From Thermoplasmata archaeon (lineage in GTDB: Archaea; Thermoplasmatota; Thermoplasmata; Lutacidiplasmatales; UBA184): a DNA stretch of 64,000 bases. The position numbers were made by a program, and so were the translations under genes. Shown here one piece after another: positions 52,428 through 60,245 of the stretch (its first letter is position 1; the number at the start of each line of letters is the position of its first letter). The DNA lies in contig DAHVCH010000006.1 in assembly GCA_027314165.1 (NCBI GenBank), positions 1-64,000 of the forward strand, read 5' to 3'. The notes under the pieces are model-generated. The model was given only the letters and a program-made list of their open reading frames with translations, searched no databases and had not been told where the DNA came from.

Positions 52428-53779
52428 CCTACACCGGAAGAGGTTGGGTCAGGGGGTCCGACAAGGCCGGGCTCCGACCTGGCGGGTGGTGGTTGCGCTC
52501 TAGGACCCGAGGCATCCCCAGGGAGCGCAGCCTGGGTGGTCGGATCGGGACCGTCGTGGGGTCCTGCCCCCGGGGACCCGTCGGGCTCGCCAAGGAACCG
52601 ACCTAGGACCCCGCGCGGACGCCAGGCGAGGAGGACCCCGAAGAGGCCGAGGACCGCGTACACCGTCGCCCAGGCCAGGTCCGCGGCGGGCCCGGCCCCC
52701 GTGGGGGACACGAGCGCGCCGCCGGCAGTCGGGGAGAACCCGGCCGTCAGGAGGAGGTCGTTGCCGAGCCCGCTCACCCCCCAACCGTTCACCGGCGGAG
52801 GCACGCCGACAAGGACCGATGCCCCGCAGAGGAGGAGCAGCACCCGGAACACCGGGACCGTCCCGCGAAGGCTTGGCGCACGGGAGATCGCCAGGAGGAG
52901 CGCGGGGGCGAGGCCCGCGACCACGAGGACCGATCCAAGGACGACGTGCTGGAGGAACCCTCCCACCAGCACTCCCTGCCACGGGGCGGCCGCGGGAGGT
53001 GCGGCGAGCTCGATGAGGAAGGCCACGGTCCAGAGGGTGCCTGCGGCCACCAGGAACGCCCGGGCCGCTGCGACCGGTAGGGCGAGCCTTCGCGGAGCGG
53101 ACCCGCGGGCCCGCGACTCCGCCACAGGCTCGGTGGGCGCCCCGAGGATCCCGCCGTAGAGCGCGAGGAGCTGCTCCTGCGCGACGAGCGCGACCAGGAG
53201 CACGACGATCTGGAAGACCATCAGGTACCAGCTTTCCACCCCCAGGAGCGAGAGCGAAACCCCGGAGGAGACGGCGACGGCCACCGCCCCGACCCCCGCG
53301 GCCGCCGCCGCGCTCGTCGAGCAACAGGCCCCGAGCGTCAGCAGCGCGACCATCGCGGGGGTCAGACCCGCCAAGGTCCCTGCCGCGCCCGCGCCGCGTC
53401 GGGCGGACCTCCACTGGCGCACGACCTGGGCCGCGACGATGAGCCCGCCCCCCATCCCGATCCCGACCCCGATCGAGAGCACGACCATCGCCAGCGTCGG
53501 GAAGAACGGAAGGGCGAGGACGCCCCCGGGGGCCACGACCACGAAGGCGGGGTAGTTCCACCACTCCTGCGCGTAGGGGTTGTTGACGACCTGAGCGGTC
53601 GTCGTGGTGCTCCCCGTGTGGGCGATCTCGAGCATGCCCCCGACGTAGAGCGCGATGAGCGCGTAGATGACCGCGGTCGAAATCGCGAGCGCCCTTCCTC
53701 TGCGGCCCCGGACCAGCCGTCGGGTCCTGGGAAGGAAGAGGACCTGGAAGTGGGCCGCGAGCGAGGAGGGAGCTGTCAT
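52424..53779 (-). CDS. GACCST membrane protein fused to a second membrane module (paralogue B)
   Basis: A 451-residue protein. Residues 1-230 match paralogue A (WNYPAFVVVAPGGVLALPF, GIGMGGGLIVAAQVVRQW, GLTPAMVALLTLGACCST). The second half (RAFLVAAGTLWTVAFLIELAA onward) has four or five helices and resembles the N-terminal part of the SGCCSP protein. The start ATG 53779 is about 36 nt after the minus-strand box TTATGTG; the ORF-track start at 53953 is upstream of it. It is translationally coupled to the polyferredoxin. Function unknown. Confidence 0.75.
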   Translation of the reverse strand: MTAPSSLAAHFQVLFLPRTRRLVRGRRGRALAISTAVIYALIALYVGGMLEIAHTGSTTTTAQVVNNPYAQEWWNYPAFVVVAPGGVLALPFFPTLAMVVLSIGVGIGMGGGLIVAAQVVRQWRSARRGAGAAGTLAGLTPAMVALLTLGACCSTSAAAAAGVGAVAVAVSSGVSLSLLGVESWYLMVFQIVVLLVALVAQEQLLALYGGILGAPTEPVAESRARGSAPRRLALPVAAARAFLVAAGTLWTVAFLIELAAPPAAAPWQGVLVGGFLQHVVLGSVLVVAGLAPALLLAISRAPSLRGTVPVFRVLLLLCGASVLVGVPPPVNGWGVSGLGNDLLLTAGFSPTAGGALVSPTGAGPAADLAWATVYAVLGLFGVLLAWRPRGVLGRFLGEPDGSPGAGPHDGPDPTTQAALPGDASGPRAQPPPARSEPGLVGPPDPTSSGVG

Positions 53780-53810
53780 GGCCCGGCCGCTCCGAATCGA
53801 GGAGGGCCAC

Positions 53811-53818
53811 CACATAAG
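53811..53818 (-). promoter_or_regulatory. TATA-like box of the GACCST-polyferredoxin operon
   Basis: Minus-strand CTTATGTG, about 36 nt before the ATG at 53779. Confidence 0.5.
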
Positions 53819-53977
53819 GCGTTCGAGCGCGAACGTCCGGACCCCTGGCCAGGGCCTCGCCCTGGAGATGGAGAGGACCGACCGCGCGGCCCTCCATGAC
53901 CATCCCGGTGGCAACGGCCCCAGCCCTCCGCGCTCCTCAGCTCTCTGAGGCACAGGTCAATCGGGTTTGACCGGACG

Positions 53978-53987
53978 CTCTATAATC
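53978..53987 (+). promoter_or_regulatory. TATA box of the thioredoxin-like gene
   Basis: CTCTATAATC, about 56 nt before the ATG at 54039; the message would have a leader of about 30 nt containing GGAGGG. Confidence 0.6.
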
Positions 53988-54038
53988 CCTGGAACGCGAG
54001 GATGGGCGTTCCGCACGATCGGAGGGTCAAGGATCACC

Positions 54039-54452
54039 ATGTCGCTGTTCCGAAGGTTCTTCGGCAAAGAGGAGGAGCCCGCTCCAGCTCCGGTGGAGGA
54101 GGACGAGGCAAGACCCGTCCCGAGGTCGGCCCGCCCGCGCAGCCTGTCGGGTCTGGACGTGAAGGACTTCCTGCGGCAGCATCCCAACGTCGTGCTCGAC
54201 ATGTGGGCCCCCTGGTGCCGGCCTTGCCGAGCGCTCGCGCCCATCGTGGAGCATGCGGCGCAGCAGTTCGCGGGAGACGTGGCCTTCGGCAAGGTGAACA
54301 TCGACCGAGATCCCAGCCTCGCTCAGCGGTGGGAGGTGCAGAGCATCCCGACGCTGCTCTTCTTCCACGAGGGCGAACTGGTCAAGCGGCAGGTGGGCAT
54401 CCTGCCTCCCGACGCCTTCGAGAAGAAGATCCGCCGCACCTTCGGGCTCTGA
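54039..54452 (+). CDS. Thioredoxin-like protein
   Basis: A 137-residue protein with a 40-residue charged Pro/Glu/Arg N-terminal extension, then a thioredoxin fold: VVLDMWAPWCRPCRALAPIVE contains the redox pair as WCRPC (Arg in place of the usual Gly), and VQSIPTLLFFHEGE has the cis-Pro loop. No signal peptide, so it is cytoplasmic. It is next to the GACCST/polyferredoxin cluster, on the opposite strand, and could supply or draw reducing equivalents for it; that link is inferred. Confidence 0.9.
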   Translation: MSLFRRFFGKEEEPAPAPVEEDEARPVPRSARPRSLSGLDVKDFLRQHPNVVLDMWAPWCRPCRALAPIVEHAAQQFAGDVAFGKVNIDRDPSLAQRWEVQSIPTLLFFHEGELVKRQVGILPPDAFEKKIRRTFGL

Positions 54453-54524
54453 GCCCGGTGCGGGGGGCCCGCCCTGCGTCATCCCCCTCGGCGGGGCCCG
54501 AGGCCGGTGCGGCCCGGGCGCAGG

Positions 54525-54533
54525 CTAATATCC
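54525..54533 (+). promoter_or_regulatory. TATA box of the hydrolase gene
   Basis: CTAATATCC, 34 nt before the GTG at 54563. Confidence 0.55.
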
Positions 54534-54562
54534 ATTGATGCGAACGCCCCATCGCCTGTCAG

Positions 54563-55429
54563 GTGGCTCGAATGGTCGTGGAAGAGAAGTTCGTGGACGT
54601 CGAGGGAGTCAAGATCCGTTACCTCGTGAACTCTCCCGAAGCCGGTGCCGCCCCCGGACTTCCGCTCCTCTTCCTCCACGGTTACATCGCCAGCGCAGAG
54701 ACCTGGGACCCGGTGGTCTCGGCCCTGGGCGCGAGGCACATGATCGTGCGCCCCGATCTTCCCGACCACCACAGGTCCTCCGCGATCCCGGACAAGGACC
54801 ACTCCATGGCCCGCTACCGGCGGATCATGGGCGCCTTCCTCCGCACGCTCCCGGGAGGCAAGTGGGGCCTGGTCGGGAACTCCATCGGCGGGATGCTCGC
54901 GGGGATGATCGCGCTCGACCAACCCGAGAAGGTGGACCGCCTCGTGCTCTTGGACCCGGCCGGCCTCGTCTACCCGTTCCCGTCCTCCACCACGCGTCTG
55001 TACACGCCGCTCATCCTCCCGGCGTTCCTCTTCGCCCCCTCGGAGAAGAAGTGGCGGAGCTTCCTGGGGAAGAGCTGCTTCTACGACCCCAAGTTCGTGG
55101 AGGACGCCTGGGTGCAGCGGCTGAGGGAGGAGTGGGGCCCTCGCGCCCGTCGAAAGCCCCTGCTGAGCGCGGGCATGGCCGTCCGCAAGCACGACGCGAG
55201 CCTCGCCCAGAACCTCGAGAAGCTCGCTTGTCCGACGCTGCTCCTATGGGGACGTCAGGATGCCCAGTTCAACCTGAGCCTCGGACAGTCGGCCGTGAAG
55301 CGGCTCCCGAAGGGGCGTCTCACGGTCCTCGAGAACTGCGGCCACATGCCCCAGGTCGAGAAGTCCGACGAGGTGGCGCGCGCGATCCTCGACTTCGTGG
55401 ACGGACCGGCCGGGGCCCCCTCGCCGTAG
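54563..55429 (+). CDS. Alpha/beta-fold hydrolase
   Basis: A 288-residue protein with oxyanion strand LLFLHGYIASAETW, nucleophile Ser in LVGNSIGGMLAGM, acid Asp in LLWGRQDAQFN and His in NCGHMPQVEKSDEV. It resembles esterases and MhpC-type C-C hydrolases; the substrate is unknown. GTG at 54563 is chosen because of the TATA spacing, with ATG at 54572 an alternative. Confidence 0.88.
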   Translation: MARMVVEEKFVDVEGVKIRYLVNSPEAGAAPGLPLLFLHGYIASAETWDPVVSALGARHMIVRPDLPDHHRSSAIPDKDHSMARYRRIMGAFLRTLPGGKWGLVGNSIGGMLAGMIALDQPEKVDRLVLLDPAGLVYPFPSSTTRLYTPLILPAFLFAPSEKKWRSFLGKSCFYDPKFVEDAWVQRLREEWGPRARRKPLLSAGMAVRKHDASLAQNLEKLACPTLLLWGRQDAQFNLSLGQSAVKRLPKGRLTVLENCGHMPQVEKSDEVARAILDFVDGPAGAPSP

Positions 55430-55495
55430 GACGACGACCTCCGGAGCAGCTCCGGAGCTCACCCCCGCGAGGAACTGGTCCCTCGGTCCGCGCCC

Positions 55496-56203
55496 TCAGA
55501 CGACCGTGATGGTCCCGGACATGAACCCGCCCATGCCCATCGACCACGTGTCGCACGGGGCGAGGCACTGCCACGACAGGGCCCCGGTCTCGTTCACGTA
55601 GAGCTTCACGGTGACGGAGGTCCCGGAGGGTCCGGTGGAAGCGGGGACGGGGATGTTGAGCCCTCCGAAGCCGGAGGTCTGCTGGACCGTGAACGTGTGC
55701 GACATCGAGCTGGCCGGGACGCTCGCCTGGGGCGTCCCCCACGAGGACGGAGGTTCGGCTCCCTGGTACTCGACCCCGCCCAGCACACCCGAGACCTGGG
55801 TGGCCGTGGGCGTGACGGGGTTCACCCCGTTGTCGAAGTTGGTGATCGTTAGGATGATCAGCGTGTGGGATGGGATCGTGAAGTTCGCGGGCGTGTACTG
55901 GTCCGAGTTGTTGAACGGGGCGGAGCACCACGCGCATCCTCCCTTGATCTGCAGGTAGACGTAGTCCGGGCCAGGCACGGTGGTCGCCGGAGCGGAGGCG
56001 GTCGGGGCGGGCGCGGTGAAGTGCGTGCCGGCGACCCACCCACCTCCCAGCCCGATGACCAGGGCGATGCCGACGAACATGAGCAGGGCGATGTTGTCCC
56101 ATCGAGGCGCAGGTTGTCGCGGGGATCCCGTTCGGATCGCGAAGGCCTCTGCGCTCTCGTTCTCCAGCTGCCGGGCCGCCGCTTGTCTCGTGGCTTCTGT
56201 CAT
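55496..56203 (-). CDS. Membrane-anchored cupredoxin with a degenerate CuA-like site
   Basis: A 235-residue protein with a cytoplasmic N-terminus, one helix (NIALLMFVGIALVIGLGGGWVAG) and an exported cupredoxin domain. The C-terminal loop CLAPCDTWSMGM has exactly the CuA spacing C-x3-C-x3-H-x2-M seen in coxB (CTEFCGQGHYAM), but with Ser in the His position. The other His is in SHTFTV. A further pair, CAWC, occurs near residue 90. It may be an electron-transfer or copper-delivery relative of oxidase subunit II. It converges with the hydrolase gene. Confidence 0.8.
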   Translation of the reverse strand: MTEATRQAAARQLENESAEAFAIRTGSPRQPAPRWDNIALLMFVGIALVIGLGGGWVAGTHFTAPAPTASAPATTVPGPDYVYLQIKGGCAWCSAPFNNSDQYTPANFTIPSHTLIILTITNFDNGVNPVTPTATQVSGVLGGVEYQGAEPPSSWGTPQASVPASSMSHTFTVQQTSGFGGLNIPVPASTGPSGTSVTVKLYVNETGALSWQCLAPCDTWSMGMGGFMSGTITVV

Positions 56204-56617
56204 CTACGATCTCCGTGAACGAGGGCCTCGCCGCCGCCGCACCTGGGTTGGAGCCCTTGAAGCGGGAGTGGACCCGGGTTGACGAACCGTCCCGGAGCTG
56301 CGACGGGAGGGAGAGGTCGCCCACCACCTTGCCCTCCTTCTCTTCGAACTCTCTTCCCTCTCAGGAGGTCGAGCTTCGCCCGACGGGGGTCCAGGTTCCC
56401 TCGGGACGCGCCAAGACGCAGATCGAACTGGTCGGCGCCGGTCCCGAGCAGTGGCCCTCCATGGCCCTCGACCCGCAAGAGGACCAGTCCAGCTCATCGA
56501 GCGTTACGGCCGGACGGGGAACGGGGCCGGGAGCCGATCCCCCGCTCATTGCCGGGCGACAGCACGGGGTGCTGCGGGGCAGACCGGCGACCCGATCTCC
56601 CGGGACGACAGTCGATA
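56204..56617. other. Intergenic stretch upstream of the IS element
   Basis: About 410 nt with overlapping frames on both strands (for example 56215-56628 and 56200-56497) that show no domain, no ribosome-binding element and poor protein character. No TATA-like element is convincing. I see no gene; it may be a decayed region where the IS inserted. Confidence 0.45.
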
Positions 56618-57745
56618 GTGGTCAGTAACTGAATTGTATTAGTTTATACCCGGGCATGCCATCTGGGGTGCATGCGGGTCGCACCGCCGATTGTCCTCGC
56701 CCCCGAAGAGCGCTTCGAACTCGAACACTGGTCCCGAGGCCGCTCGACCGAGCAACGCCAGGTCCTGCGCTCCAAGATCGTGCTCCGCGCGGCCGAAGGA
56801 CGCACCAACAACCAGATCGCGGAGGAGCTCGGCACCAACCCCAACACCGTGGGGTTGTGGCGCTCCCGGTTTGTCCTGCTCCGTGTCGAGGGGATCCGTC
56901 GCGACGCCCCCCGAGCTGGGGCCCCGCCCCTCCCCGCATCCTTGGTTGAGAAGATCGTGGACACCACACTCCACACCACCCCGAAGGGAGAGACCCACTG
57001 GTCCACCCGTACCCTCGCCGATCACCTCGGCGTCAGCCACATGACCGTGCACCGGGTCTGGAGAGCCCGCCATCTCCAGCCGCATCGGGTCCAATCCTTC
57101 GAGCTCAGCCACGACCCCAGGTTCGAGGAGAAGCTGGTGGACGTGGTGGGACTCTACGTGAACCCTCCCGAGCGCGCCATCGTGTTCAGCGTGGCCGAGA
57201 AGCCCCAGATGCACGCGCTGGGGAGGACCCAAGCCGTGCTCCCCCTGGGCGGATCGTCCCCCGAGGGGCGACCTCACGAATACACGCGCAACGGGACCAT
57301 CGACCTGTTCGCCGCGCTCGACGTGCTCACGGGCGATGTCGTGGTGGAGTTCCACCGACGACGCCGCCACCAGGAGTTCCTGGCGTTCCTCTCCACGCTG
57401 GACCGACAGTCACCGAAGCGCTACGACGTCCACGTGATCCTGGACAATCTCAGTGCCCACATGACCGAGGAAGTGCAGCGGTGGGTCCACGCGCACCCTC
57501 GCTTCCAACTTCACTTCACCCCGACCCACGCCTCGTGGCTGAACGCCGTGGAGGGTTGGTTCTCCAAGCTCGAGAGGAAAGCCCTGAAGCGCGGGAGCTT
57601 CCGCGGCGTGCCCGCTCTTCAGAGGGCCGTGCGGGAGTACGTGACCAACCACAACAAGGAGGCCTTTCCCCTCATCTGGACGAAGAGCGCGGACGAGATC
57701 CTGCGAAAGGTCCGGAAAATCCAACGTCTGTCAGTTACAGGGCAC
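56618..57745 (+). mobile_element. IS630-family insertion sequence
   Basis: An 1128-bp element bounded by imperfect 15-bp inverted repeats (GTGGTCAGTAACTGA at the left, GTGCCCTGTAACTGA as the complement of the right end; 12 of 15 identical) and flanked by TA dinucleotides at 56616-56617 and 57746-57747. TA duplication is the hallmark of the IS630/Tc1 superfamily. It carries one transposase gene. Confidence 0.88.
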
Positions 57746-57748
57746 TAG
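56672..57748 (+). CDS. IS630-family transposase, probably inactive
   Basis: A 358-residue DDE transposase: an N-terminal helix-turn-helix (TNNQIAEELGTNPNTVGLWRSRF), a winged helix (WSTRTLADHLGVSHMTVHRVW), then the catalytic domain. The first block reads VAEKPQMHALGRTQ where active relatives have DEK: residue 175 is Ala (GCC) rather than Asp (GAC). The second Asp in VILDNLSAH and the Glu in WLNAVEGWF (35 residues apart) are intact. The stop codon TAG is made of the flanking TA plus the next genomic G, so the element carries no stop of its own. Confidence 0.88.
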   Translation: MRVAPPIVLAPEERFELEHWSRGRSTEQRQVLRSKIVLRAAEGRTNNQIAEELGTNPNTVGLWRSRFVLLRVEGIRRDAPRAGAPPLPASLVEKIVDTTLHTTPKGETHWSTRTLADHLGVSHMTVHRVWRARHLQPHRVQSFELSHDPRFEEKLVDVVGLYVNPPERAIVFSVAEKPQMHALGRTQAVLPLGGSSPEGRPHEYTRNGTIDLFAALDVLTGDVVVEFHRRRRHQEFLAFLSTLDRQSPKRYDVHVILDNLSAHMTEEVQRWVHAHPRFQLHFTPTHASWLNAVEGWFSKLERKALKRGSFRGVPALQRAVREYVTNHNKEAFPLIWTKSADEILRKVRKIQRLSVTGH

Positions 57749-57841
57749 TCATGGGTAGGGTCTCGAAAGTTCACCCGATCTCGGGATCTTCACCCTTGGA
57801 GATCGCGGTCCAGCTCCGGGTGGACGGGTGGAGGGACCCCC

Positions 57842-58816
57842 TCAGAGCTCCGCTCCGTGGACGGCGTCACGGAGGGGGCCGTGACGGGGATGCTCCCCTC
57901 CTCGGCGCTCGAGCCATCGCAGGAGCCAGGGGGGCCACTGTGGATTCAGACGGAAATCGAGCAGGATACGGACATCGGTCCGGCTGACGGAAGGGAGCTT
58001 TCGAAGCCTCGCGGCCATGGACTCGACGTCCGCCAGGGTGGGCACCGCGAGAACCCAGCTCGCGACGCGGGGGTGCCGCAAGTTCCGGAAGATCGCCCGG
58101 GAAAGCATCGCGTCCATGGACCCGAGGATGCGATCCCTCGGGGTGGCGCCGTCACGGAGCCACACCCGCAGGTGCCCCAGGACGAGCCCCGAGGCGTGAC
58201 CGATCCCCGACGGAAGGACCATGACCGCTCCGCTCGAGGTCAGCGCGCGGAACCGTCGCTGCACCGTCCGCACCGAGGTCCCGGCTTCCCTCGCGACCTC
58301 CGCGAAGGGGGTCCTCGCGTTGACCATGAGCAGACGGATCAGGGTCACGTCGAGCTTGCCCAGGGGGAGCGGCGGATGTTCGACGTAGTCACGGCCGCTC
58401 AACGACTGCCACTCGGAACGGTTTGCCTCCAGGAGGTGCACGACCAGTCGTCGACGAGACTCGAGGACCGCCTCGTCCTCTCCGTAGACGAAGACGAGCC
58501 ATCCCTCGACGTACTGGACCACGAGCTGGACCCCTTCGACAAGCCAGAGGGAGGAGAGCCCGAGCTCGCTGCGCCTGTCGGGCGAGGGTACGACCCAAAG
58601 GGTCCCTCGTTGGAGGCCGAGCTGGCTGGGGTCGACGGTCACCGACAACGGGAGGAAGACGTGAGCCTTCGTCATGCGCTGGACGCGCAGGGCCACGGTG
58701 TTTCGGTGCACCCCCAGCGCATCGGCGATCCTCTCGAGGCTGACCCGCTCGGCCCGGAAGAATCCCGGGTCCCCGAGGATCATCTCACGCAGGATGGCTC
58801 CATCCAGATCATCCAC
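57842..58816 (-). CDS. Lrp/AsnC-type transcriptional regulator with two helix-turn-helix regions
   Basis: About 324 residues from GTG 58816 (VDDLDGAILREMILGDPG). The first helix-turn-helix is RIADALGVHRNTVALRVQRM and a second is PFAEVAREAGTSVRTVQRRFRAL near the middle, each followed by a RAM-like alpha/beta half. This tandem arrangement resembles two-domain archaeal Lrp-like regulators. The ORF track runs to 59038, but that part would cover the palindrome at 58877 and has no conserved sequence. Divergent from the NTF2-like gene. Confidence 0.8.
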   Translation of the reverse strand: MDDLDGAILREMILGDPGFFRAERVSLERIADALGVHRNTVALRVQRMTKAHVFLPLSVTVDPSQLGLQRGTLWVVPSPDRRSELGLSSLWLVEGVQLVVQYVEGWLVFVYGEDEAVLESRRRLVVHLLEANRSEWQSLSGRDYVEHPPLPLGKLDVTLIRLLMVNARTPFAEVAREAGTSVRTVQRRFRALTSSGAVMVLPSGIGHASGLVLGHLRVWLRDGATPRDRILGSMDAMLSRAIFRNLRHPRVASWVLAVPTLADVESMAARLRKLPSVSRTDVRILLDFRLNPQWPPWLLRWLERRGGEHPRHGPLRDAVHGAEL

Positions 58817-58876
58817 CAGGATGGAAGATGCCGGGGAGTCCCAGGAGGACCGTTCGGTCCCGCGCCGCGCCGGACT

Positions 58877-58919
58877 GTGCAAATGTGACCGTGGGGAGCG
58901 GGACATGTCGCATTTGCAC
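58877..58919. promoter_or_regulatory. Likely operator: GTGCAAATG inverted repeat
   Basis: GTGCAAATG at 58877-58885 and its exact complement CATTTGCAC at 58911-58919. The match extends to GTGCAAATGnGAC on both arms. It lies between the regulator start (58816) and the TATA-like box of the NTF2-like gene (58936), so it could let the regulator control itself and its divergent neighbour. Confidence 0.65.
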
Positions 58920-58935
58920 GGCAGTTCGGGCCGCG

Positions 58936-58944
58936 CCATTAACC
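58936..58944 (+). promoter_or_regulatory. TATA-like box of the NTF2-like gene
   Basis: CCATTAACC, about 35 nt before the ATG at 58975 and 17 nt after the palindrome. Confidence 0.5.
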
Positions 58945-58974
58945 TCACGGTCACCCTGGCCAGGGTACTGGCCC

Positions 58975-59514
58975 ATGTCTCCTCGCACGCAGCGCAACAA
59001 GCGCCTCGCCCTGTCCTACTGCCGCGCCATGAGCGCACCGGACCTTCCCGGGCCCTTCCGCCTCGTCTCGCGCAATTTCCGGCTCTCGGGGGGCATCCTC
59101 ACGGGGGATCTGAACCTCGCGGAGGCCATCGAGTGGCGTCAGGGGATGCTGCGGGCCTTTCCCGACCTGAAGGTCGAGCTCGGTCCGGCGATCACCCTGG
59201 CGGAGAAGGACACCGTCGCGATCCGCCTCCGGTGGACCGGGACCCACTGTGGCACTTTCCACGACATCCCTCCCACGTTCCTCAAGGTCGATATGGCCCT
59301 CTTCGCCTTCTTCCGGTTCCGCAACGGGTTCATCGACCGGGTGACCCAGCTCACCGACACTCACGCCCTCCTCGAGCAGCTCCGGGCCGCCGCCCGCGTT
59401 CCCGCTCGCGCGAAGTCACTGCTGCCCACGCTGGGAGCCGACACCATGAGCGGGATGGAAGAGCCGTCCCATCCGCTCTTTGTGCCTCCGGAGAGCTTCA
59501 ACGGGCTGGGCTGA
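58975..59514 (+). CDS. SnoaL/NTF2-like domain protein
   Basis: A 179-residue protein with the SnoaL-type cone fold: a helical start (NKRLALSYCRAM), EAIEWRQGMLRAFPDLKVELG, then VAIRLRWTGTHCGTFHDIPPT and FRFRNGFIDRVTQLTD. Members are cyclases, isomerases or small-molecule carriers; none can be picked. The ATG at 58975 follows a TATA-like box, and the longer ORF-track start lies inside the operator. Likely controlled by the divergent Lrp-type regulator. Confidence 0.78.
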   Translation: MSPRTQRNKRLALSYCRAMSAPDLPGPFRLVSRNFRLSGGILTGDLNLAEAIEWRQGMLRAFPDLKVELGPAITLAEKDTVAIRLRWTGTHCGTFHDIPPTFLKVDMALFAFFRFRNGFIDRVTQLTDTHALLEQLRAAARVPARAKSLLPTLGADTMSGMEEPSHPLFVPPESFNGLG

Positions 59515-59762
59515 CGCGGGCGCAGGCTGGGGCGGACATGACCTCGCTCTTGGCCGCTCCGCGCACCCAGATCGCTTCTTCTGCTCGATAGAGCGTTGCC
59601 CTGCCGCCCGGCCGCGGGACGTCCGATCGACCTCCCGGCAAGCGCTTGTCGATTGCCAGGATGGGGTCGCGGGTCGGGCGACCGGCGTCGAGGGCCAACG
59701 GGGGAGCGGGACGGAAGCTCCGCCGCGCGGTCCCGGTGTGGGATGAACGGGACGAGCGCCCC

Positions 59763-59845
59763 TTCGGCCAGATTCGAACCCGCGGGGGAGCGTTGCCCAA
59801 GCTGCGCGGCGCTCCTTCCCTTGCGCTACCACAACGAAGTCGGGG
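59763..59845 (-). other. tRNA-like sequence, possibly degenerate
   Basis: On the minus strand there is a T-loop consensus GGTTCGAATC, a D-loop-like GTGGTAGCGC and a 5-bp outer stem CTTCG/CGAAG. A strong GGAGCG/CGCTCC stem sits where the anticodon arm should be, but its loop is 17 nt and the T-stem pairs poorly. It could be an intron-containing or decayed tRNA; no isotype is assigned. Confidence 0.3.
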
Positions 59846-60140
59846 GGCGGACGAGACGTGATCCTCGCTCGGCTCTATTTCAGACCCATGTTCGGGCTCT
59901 TCTCCTGGGGTCAGGGGTTTGGTCCTGACCTCGAGTGGACGACGGTTGGCCGGCTATCTTACCGGCTGGCGTCCATGCACGGATGTTCGCTCCCGAGGTT
60001 CGGCGAGAGAACGGGACCGAGAGAAATCCCGAGGAGGAACCCGCTCCTCACTTTCATCCCGAAGCCCCGACCTGGGTAACGCCCGAGTCCCTGACGTTAC
60101 TCCGCCACGGACCCGTTAGTTTCCCCGGTTAGTTCCTGAG

Positions 60141-60159
60141 GTTGCCGCGAAGCGGCAAC
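60141..60159 (-). terminator. Hairpin after tRNA-Val
   Basis: GTTGCCGC-GAA-GCGGCAAC, a perfect 8-bp stem with a 3-nt loop, starting 13 nt beyond the tRNA 3' end. It may stop transcription or aid processing; no T-run follows. Confidence 0.45.
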
Positions 60160-60172
60160 GGGGGGTGCGGAG

Positions 60173-60245
60173 TGGGCTCGCCCGGATTCGAACCGGGGAT
60201 CTGCTGTGTGTGAGACAGCCGTCATAACCGCTGGACTACGAGCCC
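60173..60245 (-). tRNA. tRNA-Val (CAC)
   Basis: The minus strand folds into a full cloverleaf: acceptor GGGCTCG/CGAGCCC, D-arm, anticodon stem GCTGT/ACAGC with loop CTCACAC (anticodon CAC, reading GUG), and T-arm CCCGG-TTCGAAT-CCGGG. The discriminator base is A. No intron and no encoded CCA, as usual in archaea. Confidence 0.96.

Larger units (their letters stand above)
59515..60172. other. Gene-poor stretch with a tRNA-like sequence
   Basis: About 660 nt without a convincing protein gene. It contains the minus-strand tRNA-like segment listed separately, a GGTCAGG/CCTGACC stem-loop around 59911-59932 and an almost repeated CGTTAGTTTCC/GGTTAGTTCC near 60115-60136. The plus-strand frames at 59858-60132 show no protein character. 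Confidence 0.45.

Noticed and set aside
49392-53159. 1255-residue plus-strand ORF
   Set aside because: It overlaps three well-supported genes in other frames and consists of charged low-complexity sequence; an antisense shadow of GC-rich DNA.
56215-56628. Plus-strand 137-residue ORF before the IS element
   Set aside because: Low-complexity translation, no start signal, and it runs into the inverted repeat of the IS.
59858-60132. Short plus-strand ORFs near tRNA-Val
   Set aside because: Three overlapping frames with no protein features; treated as non-coding.
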